From assembly GCA_029884455.1 (NCBI GenBank), contig JAOUHU010000021.1:1-44730 (forward strand): 44,730 nucleotides of DNA. The letters run 5' to 3'. Position numbers and translations under genes: made by a program. Shown piece after piece: positions 31,106-38,838 of this stretch; the first letter of the stretch is position 1, and every line of letters starts with the position of its first letter. The notes beneath the pieces were generated by a model. The model was not told the origin of the DNA. It saw only the letters and a list, made by a program, of their open reading frames with translations, and searched no databases. The DNA is from Gammaproteobacteria bacterium (GTDB lineage Bacteria > Pseudomonadota > Gammaproteobacteria > Steroidobacterales > Woeseiaceae).

Positions 31106-31191
31106 TACTCGTCCGCTCGCTGCGCGAACTTTATGCTTCGCGTCCGAGCACACCCAAACCAACTTGCTTGCCGCGATTACGCGGACGAGTA
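31106..31191. repeat. Long inverted repeat enclosing a second hairpin
   Basis: TACTCGTCCGC (31106-31116) and GCGGACGAGTA (31181-31191) are perfect 11-bp inverted repeats 64 bases apart. Inside, GCTCG/CGAGC (31115-31119 with 31145-31149) and CGCGAA/TTCGCG (31123-31128 with 31137-31142) form a nested hairpin with loop CTTTATGC. It lies between the divergent lexA and lipoprotein genes, outside both core promoters. No T-run follows, so it is not a plain terminator. The role is unknown. Confidence 0.6.
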
Positions 31192-31281
31192 CCCCGAAGC
31201 AGACCGAATCTTACGGCGCTAATAAACAGCGGTCGCAGTGTCGGCTGACACCGACAAACAAGAATAAAACTGCGGTTTTCA

Positions 31282-31310
31282 TTGAAGCTTCGTGTTGTTT
31301 AGTAAATAAT
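31282..31310 (+). promoter_or_regulatory. Promoter of the Lpp-like lipoprotein gene
   Basis: TTGAAG (31282-31287), a 17-base spacer and AATAAT (31305-31310); start expected near 31317, about 32 bases before the ATG. Close to consensus, as expected for an abundant lipoprotein. Confidence 0.55.
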
Positions 31311-31348
31311 GCGCGGGCAATTGCACCCCAACAAAGGAAATTTTGAAA

Positions 31349-31645
31349 ATGAACAAGATTGTAAAAGTAAGCGCACTCGTGCTCTTCCTCGGTCTCGCAT
31401 CGGGTTGTGCGACAACCGGTCTGGACGAAGTGAAAGCTACCGCTGACAGAGCTGCTGCCGATGCTGCTGCTGCTGCTTCGGCTGCTGAAGCCGCTCGTGC
31501 AGCCGCAGATCGCGCTGCTCAGGCTGCCGCCGGTGCTCAGAGTACTGCAGATCGCGCGTTGTCGGCCGCAACAGAAGCTCAGGCTTGCTGCGAGGCGAAC
31601 CGCGCCAGCATGGAACGCATGTTCCAGAAGTCGATGTCAAAGTAG
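31349..31645 (+). CDS. Lpp/OprI-like alanine-zipper outer-membrane lipoprotein
   Basis: A 98-residue lipoprotein. The signal (MNKIVKVSALVLFLGLASGC) ends in a lipobox with Cys followed by Ala, which permits outer-membrane sorting. The mature part is a continuous Ala-rich heptad helix (ADRAAADAAAAASAAEAARA) like the trimeric coiled coils of Lpp and OprI, then a paired cysteine (ACCEANR) and a C-terminal FQKSMSK. The last residue is lysine, the one joined to peptidoglycan in E. coli Lpp. AAGGAA precedes the ATG; a TTG six bases upstream is unlikely. The converging neighbour is an L,D-transpeptidase, the enzyme class that makes that bond. Linkage here is inferred. Confidence 0.87.
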   Translation: MNKIVKVSALVLFLGLASGCATTGLDEVKATADRAAADAAAAASAAEAARAAADRAAQAAAGAQSTADRALSAATEAQACCEANRASMERMFQKSMSK

Positions 31646-31663
31646 CCTAAGGCTACAAAGAAG

Positions 31664-32647
31664 TTATTCCAACGCCGCGCTGGTCGCGGCGTTTTTTATT
31701 CCCAGTCCGACTGCGACCGGAATTCCATCAGCGCGGTCAATCACCTCCTCTGCCCGCGACCAGTCCAGTTCGCCGCTGCGCTCATAGGTCGCAGCGATGA
31801 AAAGTTCAGTAACCGTCGTTAGCTGATCACGCACAGCAGGTACCTCGTGCGCCGCCATGACATGCTCCATTTCCGGTTCTGTAGCAGCCAGCACCGGGTG
31901 CGCTTCTATCACAAGCTCATCGCCATCCCAGCCAAACTTGATCGGTGCATTGATGATGCGGACCTTGGTCCTGGTAGCAACGCGATCGAACAGGAATTCA
32001 ATATCCTCCGGAAACATGCGTACGCAACCGTGCGACACGCGCATGCCGACGCCAGCCGGTTTATTCGTGCCGTGTATCAGGTAGCCGGGCATGCCGAGAC
32101 GCATTGCGTGTTTACCGAGCGGGTTATCGGGCCCCGGAGGCACCACGGGTGGCAACGGATCACCGTCCGCCAGGTGTTCGTCACGTACCGATTGTGGTGG
32201 ATACCAGGACGGGTTCACGGCTTTGGCAATAATCTCCGTCATGCCCAAAGGCGTTTCCCAATCCTGGCGTCCGATGCTCACTGGATAGGTCATGACATAG
32301 GCCGGCTCGCCTTCCTTCGGCATCGGATAGTAGTAAAGCCGATACTCGGCAACATTGAGCACGAGGCCGGAACGCGGGCCGGGCGGCAGCACATAGCGGG
32401 TCGGCAACACGATTTGTGTGCCCTCGCCCGGTACCCAGATATTGACGCCGGGATTGGCACGCACAATATCTTCGTAGCCAAGACCATGACGGCGCGCAAT
32501 CTCGACCAGTGTATCTTCGTCACGCGCGGTGACCGTCGCGATAGCACCAATAACATCGAAGCCCGCCGGCGGCAGTTCAAATATTTCTGCGTATCCCGTC
32601 GTAAACGACAAACTCAGTAGTAATGCAATTACCTTCTTGTTACTCAT
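31664..32647 (-). CDS. L,D-transpeptidase (ErfK/YbiS/YkuD family) with LysM
   Basis: A 327-residue periplasmic enzyme. Signal peptide (cleavage near residue 20, GYAEI); LysM-type peptidoglycan-binding segment at about 36-83 (TVTARDEDTLVEIARRHGL...VPGEGTQIVLP); YkuD catalytic domain at about 95-235 with IHGTN (H192) and SHGCVRM (H206, catalytic C208). The C-terminal 90 residues are a further helical extension. The domain order matches E. coli LdtA/B/C, which attach Lpp to peptidoglycan. The lipoprotein gene next to it is a plausible substrate. It shares an ATGA overlap with the upstream GST gene. Confidence 0.92.
   Translation of the reverse strand: MSNKKVIALLLSLSFTTGYAEIFELPPAGFDVIGAIATVTARDEDTLVEIARRHGLGYEDIVRANPGVNIWVPGEGTQIVLPTRYVLPPGPRSGLVLNVAEYRLYYYPMPKEGEPAYVMTYPVSIGRQDWETPLGMTEIIAKAVNPSWYPPQSVRDEHLADGDPLPPVVPPGPDNPLGKHAMRLGMPGYLIHGTNKPAGVGMRVSHGCVRMFPEDIEFLFDRVATRTKVRIINAPIKFGWDGDELVIEAHPVLAATEPEMEHVMAAHEVPAVRDQLTTVTELFIAATYERSGELDWSRAEEVIDRADGIPVAVGLGIKNAATSAALE
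31671..31697 (+). terminator. Rho-independent terminator of the lipoprotein gene
   Basis: AACGCCGCG (31671-31679), loop CTGGT, CGCGGCGTT (31685-31693), then T bases to 31697. It lies inside the last codons of the opposing L,D-transpeptidase gene, so one sequence serves both. Confidence 0.9.
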
Positions 32648-33300
32648 CTGCCTTTTTCATCGCTTTCAATAACTTCTGTTTCAGATTCAGCCGCGGCCAA
32701 CCATTCCTGCACAGCGTCACTCTGCAGCAGGCGGCGCGGAAAGTGTAGCGCCGATTCAGGCAGGTTGATGCCGTAAGTTCGAAACCGCAGTGCGACTGGC
32801 GCGAACATCGCATCAGCCACACTGAATGAGCCGAACAACCAGGCATTATCCCCACCGTAGCGGTGATAGCAATCCGACCAGATCGCAAAAATCCGATCTA
32901 TTTCACGTGTCAGCTTGTCCGGCAGGGGCACTTTGCGGCCCATGGCGCGACAATTCATGGGCATGCTGTTGCGCAATACAGCGAAGCCGGCATGCATCTC
33001 AGCGCAAATACTGCGCGCGTGTGCCCGTGCAGCAAAGTCGGCGGGCCATAAGGCTGCCTGCGGGTAACGTTCCGCAACAGTCTCCGCAATAGCCAGCGAA
33101 TCCCAGATTGTCAGATCATCCAATTGCAGCACCGGCACGGTACCGGCGGGACTGAATTTCGCGATCTCCGCGGACGTTGAATCAATGTCCAATGCAATTC
33201 TGTGCTCGGTAAACTCGATGCCCGCTTCGCGCAACAACAGCCAGGCGCGCAAAGACCAGGACGAGTAGTTCCTGTTGCCGATGATGAGCTTGGGCGTCAT
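32644..33300 (-). CDS. Glutathione S-transferase family protein
   Basis: A 218-residue cytoplasmic GST-like protein. Thioredoxin-fold N-domain with NRNYSSWSLRAWLLL (a Ser-rich site in the position of the catalytic Ser/Tyr), the cis-proline region AGTVPVLQLDD and the glutathione-binding WDSLAIAETVAE; helical C-domain with the SVADAMFAPVALRF N-capping block. The substrate is unknown. It overlaps the downstream L,D-transpeptidase gene by four bases, so they are co-translated, though no functional link is evident. Confidence 0.9.
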   Translation of the reverse strand: MTPKLIIGNRNYSSWSLRAWLLLREAGIEFTEHRIALDIDSTSAEIAKFSPAGTVPVLQLDDLTIWDSLAIAETVAERYPQAALWPADFAARAHARSICAEMHAGFAVLRNSMPMNCRAMGRKVPLPDKLTREIDRIFAIWSDCYHRYGGDNAWLFGSFSVADAMFAPVALRFRTYGINLPESALHFPRRLLQSDAVQEWLAAAESETEVIESDEKGR

Positions 33301-33383
33301 GCAGCGATCATACCGAATAATCTGTTTGACCGTATTGCGAACGGCGGGTAGCCTTTGCGGCCTTATCCGATTGGCTTGCTATC

Positions 33384-33929
33384 ATGAGCTTGAAGATCTC
33401 GTTTGAACTCAGCGATCGCGATTTGAAGTATTTCCGCGATGCGTTGAAACACTCCAGGAACACGGTCCGGCACGCCGACGAAGCGGAAGTTGTCGAGGCG
33501 ATTCGCGATGTGCTCGAGGAAATTCGCAGCAACGAGCCGCTACCTGACTTTGTGGCGGACCGACTTCCGGAAATCGAATTGTTCATGCAAATGCTGACCG
33601 ACGACGAATGGCAATTGCCCGACGGCGATCGCGAGAGGCTGTTGTCCATGTTTATCTATTTCGGGGACCCGGAGGACATTCTGCCCGATGACATTCCCGT
33701 AATCGGATATCTCGATGATGTCATCGTGGTTGAACTGATCATGCAGGATCTGTATCACGTGCGAGAAGCGTACCAGGACTTTTGCTCGTTCCGTGCGTCC
33801 TTCGACCAGGAACACGGCAAATCATTTGACAGCGCCGTGCGTCGCGACCGTATTGATCGTCGCCGACAACAGCTGCATCAGCGAATGCAACGCCGGTCTG
33901 CAGCACGTAAGTCAGTCAGGCTCTGGTAG
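33384..33929 (+). CDS. YkvA/DUF1232 domain protein
   Basis: A 181-residue protein with a DUF1232 (YkvA) core at about residues 85-120: ERLLSMFIYFGDPEDILPDDIPVIGYLDDVIVVELI. The N-terminal part is an acidic helical region (EAEVVEAIRDVLEEIRS) and the C-terminus is very basic (RRDRIDRRRQQLHQRMQRRSAARK). Function of the family is unknown. Unlike many members it lacks an obvious strong membrane segment. It stands alone between the GST gene and the 3' end of fabH, with which it converges. Confidence 0.8.
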   Translation: MSLKISFELSDRDLKYFRDALKHSRNTVRHADEAEVVEAIRDVLEEIRSNEPLPDFVADRLPEIELFMQMLTDDEWQLPDGDRERLLSMFIYFGDPEDILPDDIPVIGYLDDVIVVELIMQDLYHVREAYQDFCSFRASFDQEHGKSFDSAVRRDRIDRRRQQLHQRMQRRSAARKSVRLW

Positions 33930-33944
33930 CGACACGCAGCCTCG

Positions 33945-34913
33945 CTACATGCGCAGCAACACCGAACCCCAGGTAAAGCCGCCACCGAAAGCTTCCATCA
34001 GCACCAGCTGACCCGGTTTGATGCGGCCATCACGGCGCCCGACATCGAGTGCCATGGGTACGGACGCAGCAGAGGTATTGCCATGGTCCTGCACCGTGAG
34101 AATAACTTTCTCCAATGGCAGATCAAGGCGCTTTGCGGTCGCCTGGATTATGCGGATATTGGCCTGATGCGGAACCAGCCAGTCGAGCTCGTCCTGGTGA
34201 ATTCCAGCCTTCGCCAGCACTTCGGTTGCAACGTTGCCCAAGGTCTTTACCGCAACTTTGAATACTTCGTTCCCAGTCATCATGATCGAGGCCTGGTCGG
34301 TGCCGGCTTTATGCAAATCCTTCGATGCTCCGACCGGGTAATAGAGCAGGTCTTTGTATTGACCATCCGCACCCAGGTGGGTGGCAACGATACCTGGTTC
34401 TTCTGACGGCCTGACAATCACTGCGCCGGCACCGTCACCAAACAACACACAGGTATTGCGATCGGTCCAGTCGACCAGTTTGCTGATGCATTCGGCACCG
34501 ATTACCAGTGCGCACTTCGCCTCTCCCGCCTTGATGAACTTGTCTGCAGTGGTCAATGCGTAAATGAAACTGGTGCACGCCGCCTCCATACCGATCGCAG
34601 GGCACGCCGGGATACCGAGGCGATGCTGCACCAGGGTGGCACAATTCGGGAAAATCAGATCCGGGGAGGTGGTACCCACCAGCACCATGTCGATATCAGT
34701 AACTTTGATACCGGCATCGTCTATAGCAATTTTCGCGGCTTCCACGCACATGTCGGAGGTGGTCTGTTCGGCAGCAACCACGTGGCGGCGCTCGACACCA
34801 GTGCGCGTACGAATCCACTCGTCCGTGGTATCAACCATCTTTTCCAGATCAAAATTTGTCAGAATTCTCTCTGGCAAATATCGTCCGGTACCGACTATTT
34901 TTGTGTAGGTCAT
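33945..34913 (-). CDS. fabH: Beta-ketoacyl-ACP synthase III
   Basis: A 322-residue enzyme that condenses acetyl-CoA with malonyl-ACP to begin fatty acid synthesis. The Cys-His-Asn triad is complete: C113 (EAACTSFIYAL), H249 (VPHQANIRI) and N279 (DHGNTSAAS), close to E. coli numbering. The ATG overlaps the plsX stop (ATGA). The usual followers fabD, fabG and acpP are absent: the next gene is on the other strand. Confidence 0.97.
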   Translation of the reverse strand: MTYTKIVGTGRYLPERILTNFDLEKMVDTTDEWIRTRTGVERRHVVAAEQTTSDMCVEAAKIAIDDAGIKVTDIDMVLVGTTSPDLIFPNCATLVQHRLGIPACPAIGMEAACTSFIYALTTADKFIKAGEAKCALVIGAECISKLVDWTDRNTCVLFGDGAGAVIVRPSEEPGIVATHLGADGQYKDLLYYPVGASKDLHKAGTDQASIMMTGNEVFKVAVKTLGNVATEVLAKAGIHQDELDWLVPHQANIRIIQATAKRLDLPLEKVILTVQDHGNTSAASVPMALDVGRRDGRIKPGQLVLMEAFGGGFTWGSVLLRM

Positions 34914-35920
34914 GCCGCTTCCCGCTGCAACAGGCGCCCGATCTGCTGTGGCACCTGGTTCTGAACCTCGACCACCGCCGTATCGATCGCATGTTGAAAC
35001 GCGTAGCTGTCGGCGCCACCGTGGCTTTTGATCACAATACCATCGAGACCGACCAGCGTCGCGCCATTGTATTTGCGCGAGTCCATCTGCCCGGCAAGAC
35101 TTTGCAGCACTGGGCGCGACAACAACGCCTGCAGCCTGGCGAACCAGCTGTTGGTAAAGGCGCGCCGCAGATAATGTGACGCCAGGCCAACGGTCCCTTC
35201 CATCGTCTTCAGCGCAACGTTTCCGGTAAAGCCGTCCGTGACCACGACGTCCGCCTTGCCCGCAAATAATTCGCTGCCCTCGATAAAGCCGACGTAGTTC
35301 AGACTGCTGGCGGTGAGCATGGCGGCAGCCTCCCTGACTGTATCGTGACCCTTGGTGTCTTCGGCGCCGATATTCAACAAGGCGATTTTTGGCGATTCGA
35401 TGCCCGTGATATCAGCCGTCACGATCGACCCCATGACGGCGAACTGAAACAGGTGCTCGGCAGTGCACAGGGTGTTGGCACCAAGATCGAGCATGTGCAG
35501 GGTGCCGCCAATGGCCGGCAACTCGGTAATAATTGCGGGCCGATCGATACCAGGCAACATTTTCAATACGTATTTCGCGGTGGCCATGAGCGCCCCGGTG
35601 TTACCGGCGCTGACGCAGGCAGCTGCCGCACCACTCTTGACCAGGTTCAAGGCGACACGCATGGACGAATCTTTTTTCTTGCGCAGAGCATCGACCGGGG
35701 ACTCGTTCATGGCAACGACTTCGCTGGCATGCACGATCGACAGCCGCGGTTCGTCACCGACGATGCGCGTTACCAGGTCACGCAATACCGCTGAATCGCC
35801 AACCAGAATAAGTTCGAGCCCGGTATGCACACTGATGGCCGCATTTGCAGCGCGCACGACTACCTCGGCGCCACGGTCGCCGCTCATCGCGTCAAGGGCA
35901 ATTATTGACGTTGCCGCCAC
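34910..35920 (-). CDS. plsX: Phosphate acyltransferase PlsX
   Basis: A 336-residue peripheral membrane enzyme that turns acyl-ACP into acyl-phosphate for phospholipid synthesis. Family blocks are IALDAMSGDRGAEVVVRAA, VSAGNTGALMATAKYVLK, LDLGANTLCTAEHLFQFAVMG, PKIALLNIGAEDTKGHD and DVVVTDGFTGNVALKTMEG. The start is GTG at 35920. It is followed with a four-base overlap by fabH and preceded by rpmF with 43 bases between. Confidence 0.96.
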   Translation of the reverse strand: MAATSIIALDAMSGDRGAEVVVRAANAAISVHTGLELILVGDSAVLRDLVTRIVGDEPRLSIVHASEVVAMNESPVDALRKKKDSSMRVALNLVKSGAAAACVSAGNTGALMATAKYVLKMLPGIDRPAIITELPAIGGTLHMLDLGANTLCTAEHLFQFAVMGSIVTADITGIESPKIALLNIGAEDTKGHDTVREAAAMLTASSLNYVGFIEGSELFAGKADVVVTDGFTGNVALKTMEGTVGLASHYLRRAFTNSWFARLQALLSRPVLQSLAGQMDSRKYNGATLVGLDGIVIKSHGGADSYAFQHAIDTAVVEVQNQVPQQIGRLLQREAA

Positions 35921-35963
35921 AAACAGAATGTCATGCAGCGCATGACCAGTTCAGCCTGGCCGT

Positions 35964-36161
35964 TTACGCGTCGTCGTTTTCTGCGACTTCTGGCTGCACA
36001 ATCACCTGATTGCCGCGATAGAAGCCGTCTGCAGTCACACGATGTCGCAGATGCGTCTCGCCGGAGGTCGGGTCAACAGACACCGCTGGTTTTTTCAACT
36101 TGTCATGTGAGCGACGCGCGCCACGCGTTGCCGGGGTCCTGCGACTTTTTTGAACAGCCAT
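35964..36161 (-). CDS. rpmF: Ribosomal protein bL32
   Basis: A 65-residue large-subunit ribosomal protein. It starts [20 protein letters not shown] as in other gammaproteobacterial L32 and contains the [17 protein letters not shown] block. No zinc-binding cysteines are present, so it is the Cys-free form. AGGAG lies seven bases before the ATG. yceD lies 43 bases upstream. Confidence 0.97.
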   Translation of the reverse strand: MAVQKSRRTPATRGARRSHDKLKKPAVSVDPTSGETHLRHRVTADGFYRGNQVIVQPEVAENDDA

Positions 36162-36204
36162 TCTCTTCTCCTGGAATAATGGCGCTAGCGCGCCATCATT
36201 AAGT

Positions 36205-36744
36205 TCAGTTTTCCTTGCCCATCTGCGTTTTCAAATTCGCAAACGGCGTTTTCATCGGCGCTGGTTTTTCGCCCGCCACCGTCAGTGCCACACAATCGTT
36301 ATCGGCATCATGCATTGCCGCAAACGGCAGCGCCATGACCAATGCTTCATCAACCAGGTCTGCCGGACAAAGCGTGCCATCATCCAGCTCCCAGTGCTCG
36401 TACCCATCAGCAGCAACGTCGCCGAACATCAGTCTCAACTCCACTCGCAGCGGCAGCGAAAACGGCCGCAAGCAGCGCTGGCAAACAGCCCAGACATCGA
36501 CTGCCGCATGCCCGCGAACCGCGGGTAACTTGCCCTGCGCGTCAGCGAAACCAAAGTTCAGCCTGCCGCAGACCAGCGAATCGCGCCAGGCCGGCAGCGG
36601 ATTATCTCCGTGCAGCGCCCTGAGGTCCCGTGCAATTGCCTCGCCAAGTCTCTCGAAATCAGAGACTTTGTTTTTAATTTCAATAACTTGTCCGACAGCC
36701 GCGAGTTCCTGCGGAGTGCGGCGTTGCTGCAACGGATTGCCCAT
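36205..36744 (-). CDS. yceD: YceD/DUF177 family protein
   Basis: A 179-residue protein of the DUF177 family (E. coli YceD, 173 residues; plant relatives affect 23S rRNA accumulation). The C-x2-C knuckle is in [12 protein letters not shown], followed by an acidic segment ([22 protein letters not shown]) and a basic end. The frame continues upstream to a TTG at 36849, but the family length and the start [14 protein letters not shown] favour ATG at 36744. No clear Shine-Dalgarno is present. It is first in yceD-rpmF-plsX-fabH and diverges from maf. Confidence 0.88.
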   Translation of the reverse strand: MGNPLQQRRTPQELAAVGQVIEIKNKVSDFERLGEAIARDLRALHGDNPLPAWRDSLVCGRLNFGFADAQGKLPAVRGHAAVDVWAVCQRCLRPFSLPLRVELRLMFGDVAADGYEHWELDDGTLCPADLVDEALVMALPFAAMHDADNDCVALTVAGEKPAPMKTPFANLKTQMGKEN

Positions 36745-36861
36745 GGCGCGCGCATGATAAGGACCATGGCGGCCGCTGTCAAAGCTCACCCTCAGGAAAC
36801 GGTCGGTTTCCGTGACGGCAACGGTTAAACTGCCGACTGTCCGGGCCAAGTTTTTGATTTT

Positions 36862-37458
36862 ATGCAGAATCCCTCCGCGCCGTCGATTATCCTCGCCTCC
36901 TCGTCGCAGTACCGTCGCGGACTGCTCGACCGTTTCCTGTCGGAGTATGAGGCAGTCTCGCCAAACGTCGACGAAAGCAACGAAGACCGGCTTGCGCCGC
37001 GCGAACTGGCCAGCCAGCTGGCCCGCAGGAAGGCCGAGGCAGTGTCAGTGAATGCGCGCGATGCCCTGGTCATCGGCGCCGACCAGCTGGCCGTGCTCGA
37101 CGATCAGGTGCTGGGCAAGCCCGGTGACCACGCCGGTGCCATCGAACAGCTGCTGGCTGCCTCCGGCAAGTCGATGACCTTTCTCACCGCGGTGTGCATG
37201 CTTGACCCGATCGGCAGGACCCGGCACGAGCATGTCGATATCACCACGGTACGATTTCGCAATTTCGACCGACGCCTGGCCGAGGTCTACCTGCGTCACG
37301 ACGAGCCCTACGACTGTGCCGGCAGTTTCAAGCTCGAGGGCGCAGGATTCGTGCTGTTCGAATCGGTGAAAGCAGAAGACCCGACCGCGCTGATCGGCTT
37401 GCCGATGATCTGGGTCGCGGGCCGGCTGCTGGAACTGGGCTACCTGCTCCCGTCGTAG
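36862..37458 (+). CDS. Maf/YceF nucleotide pyrophosphatase
   Basis: A 198-residue house-cleaning nucleoside triphosphate pyrophosphatase of the Maf family, YceF branch (E. coli YceF prefers m7GTP). Motifs: IILASSSQYRRGLLDRF (phosphate loop), the VDESNE substrate segment, VIGADQLAVLDDQVLGKP with the catalytic Asp, and EPYDCAGSFKLEGAGFVLFE. It diverges from yceD and converges on rluC, as in E. coli. Confidence 0.94.
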   Translation: MQNPSAPSIILASSSQYRRGLLDRFLSEYEAVSPNVDESNEDRLAPRELASQLARRKAEAVSVNARDALVIGADQLAVLDDQVLGKPGDHAGAIEQLLAASGKSMTFLTAVCMLDPIGRTRHEHVDITTVRFRNFDRRLAEVYLRHDEPYDCAGSFKLEGAGFVLFESVKAEDPTALIGLPMIWVAGRLLELGYLLPS

Positions 37459-37479
37459 CCGGGCCGCAATGCAAACGTC

Positions 37480-38442
37480 TTATTTCGCAAGGCGCTGCAG
37501 AAATTTCTCGAGGTCATCGGCGAGCGGCGAGGTGAAATGCAGCTCATTGCCACTGCTGTCGGGAAACGCGATCGATTGCGCATGCAGGAATAATCGTTGC
37601 AGGCCGAGCTTTTTCGCCGCACGATTCGCTGCGCCGTCCCCGTATCGCTCGTCCCCGACCAATGGGTGCTCGTAGAATTCCAGGTGCACGCGAATCTGGT
37701 GCGTGCGGCCGGTCAGCGGCGAGCACTGCAGCAAACTGTATTGGCCGAACGATCTCGACAGGCGCACCCTGGTTTGCGCCGGCTTGCCCTCGCGACTGGC
37801 AACGACGTGGCGCTCGCCGCCCTGCCGGTGATGTACGAACAGTGGTTCGTCAATGAGTTGCTCACCCAGCTGCCAGTCGCCGACCGCCAGCCCGAGGTAG
37901 TTTTTCTCCACCAGACCGTCGCGAAATTGCTCATGCAGTTCGCGCAGCGCGCTGCGGCGCTTGGCCAGCACCAGGCATCCCGAGGTCTCCCGGTCCAGCC
38001 TGTGCACCAGCGACAAGTCACGCAGCTCGGGACGTGCATATCGCAGCATCTCTATAACGCCATGACTGACGCCGCTGCCACCGTGCACAGCGACACCGGA
38101 CGGCTTGTCGATAACCAGCAGGCGCTTGTCCTCGAACAGCACGCGATCCACCACGCTCGCGGCCAGCCCCGGACTTGGCGCCTCTGCGTCCTCGCGTATC
38201 CGGACCGGCGGAATCCGGACCTCATCGCCGTCCTGCAACCTGTACTCGGCGCGCACCCGACCGCCATTCACGCGGACCTCACCACGCCTCAGAATGTTGT
38301 AGATGCGCCCTTTCGGGATCCCCGGCAGTTCGCGCCGCAGGTAATTATCGATGCGCTGCCCGGCCTGCTCGCTGTCGACGCAGATTTTGCGTACCTGCGT
38401 TCGCTGCGCCGCAAGGTCTTTCGGATTTTCTTGCATGATCAA
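37480..38442 (-). CDS. rluC: 23S rRNA pseudouridine synthase RluC
   Basis: A 320-residue RluA-family enzyme; E. coli RluC makes pseudouridines 955, 2504 and 2580 in 23S rRNA. N-terminal S4 RNA-binding domain (QRIDNYLRRELPGIPKGRIYNILRRGEVRVNG) and catalytic domain with D150 in HRLDRETSG, plus the GRTHQIRVHLEFYEHPLVGDERYG block. The start is ATG at 38442, or ATG at 38436. It is divergent from rne, the arrangement found in E. coli, which supports RluC over RluA or RluD. Confidence 0.94.
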   Translation of the reverse strand: MIMQENPKDLAAQRTQVRKICVDSEQAGQRIDNYLRRELPGIPKGRIYNILRRGEVRVNGGRVRAEYRLQDGDEVRIPPVRIREDAEAPSPGLAASVVDRVLFEDKRLLVIDKPSGVAVHGGSGVSHGVIEMLRYARPELRDLSLVHRLDRETSGCLVLAKRRSALRELHEQFRDGLVEKNYLGLAVGDWQLGEQLIDEPLFVHHRQGGERHVVASREGKPAQTRVRLSRSFGQYSLLQCSPLTGRTHQIRVHLEFYEHPLVGDERYGDGAANRAAKKLGLQRLFLHAQSIAFPDSSGNELHFTSPLADDLEKFLQRLAK

Positions 38443-38446
38443 TAGC

Positions 38447-38474
38447 TTGATGGATTCAAGGTGTGTGCTATATT
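38447..38474 (+). promoter_or_regulatory. rne promoter
   Basis: TTGATG (38447-38452), 16-base spacer, TATATT (38469-38474), with TG one base before the -10. Expected start near 38481, which gives a leader of about 358 nt, near the 361 nt of E. coli rne. Confidence 0.6.
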
Positions 38475-38480
38475 ACCGCG

Positions 38481-38838
38481 CTGTGAGCCCCGGTCCACGG
38501 ATCTGGAGCTCACAAAGCCTTCGCGGCAGTTATTTCTGGACCTGTCGCGTCGTTATTAGACACTTTATTAAAGATTTATCCTTGGCTACGCGTTGCGGAG
38601 CCAACCCGGATGGCAGCGAGCTCGGCAATCAAGCGAGCGCCAAAGCGGCCAAACCGCAGGGAATACATGCTGAATTTTTCACGGTTCCTGATGCAAAGCA
38701 ATCAGTACCACTACAAGTATCTCGACCGCACAGGCGGCGCAGGCATGCGCCTGTTCCTGCTGTGTGAGACTTCCTGCGCGCGCCCGCTGGCACTTCTTGC
38801 CGAATTACTGCCCTTTTCCACTTATCAAGTAGGGCAAC
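38481..38838 (+). promoter_or_regulatory. rne 5' untranslated region, probable RNase E autoregulatory leader
   Basis: A gene-free stretch of about 358 bases between the candidate promoter and the rne ATG. In E. coli the rne leader folds into hairpins that RNase E recognises to lower its own mRNA. Here one clear stem-loop, 38729-38764, has outer stem CACAG/CTGTG, a symmetrical six-by-six internal loop (GCGGCG facing TTCCTG) and inner stem CAGGC/GCCTG with loop ATGC. Symmetric internal loops of this sort suit the hp2 element. Open frames in the stretch have no ribosome site and no recognisable protein. Confidence 0.65.

Noticed and set aside
38610..38838. Open frames of about 100 codons in the rne leader
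   Set aside because: They have no ribosome site, no recognisable protein and lie in a leader whose length and hairpin suit the rne 5' UTR.
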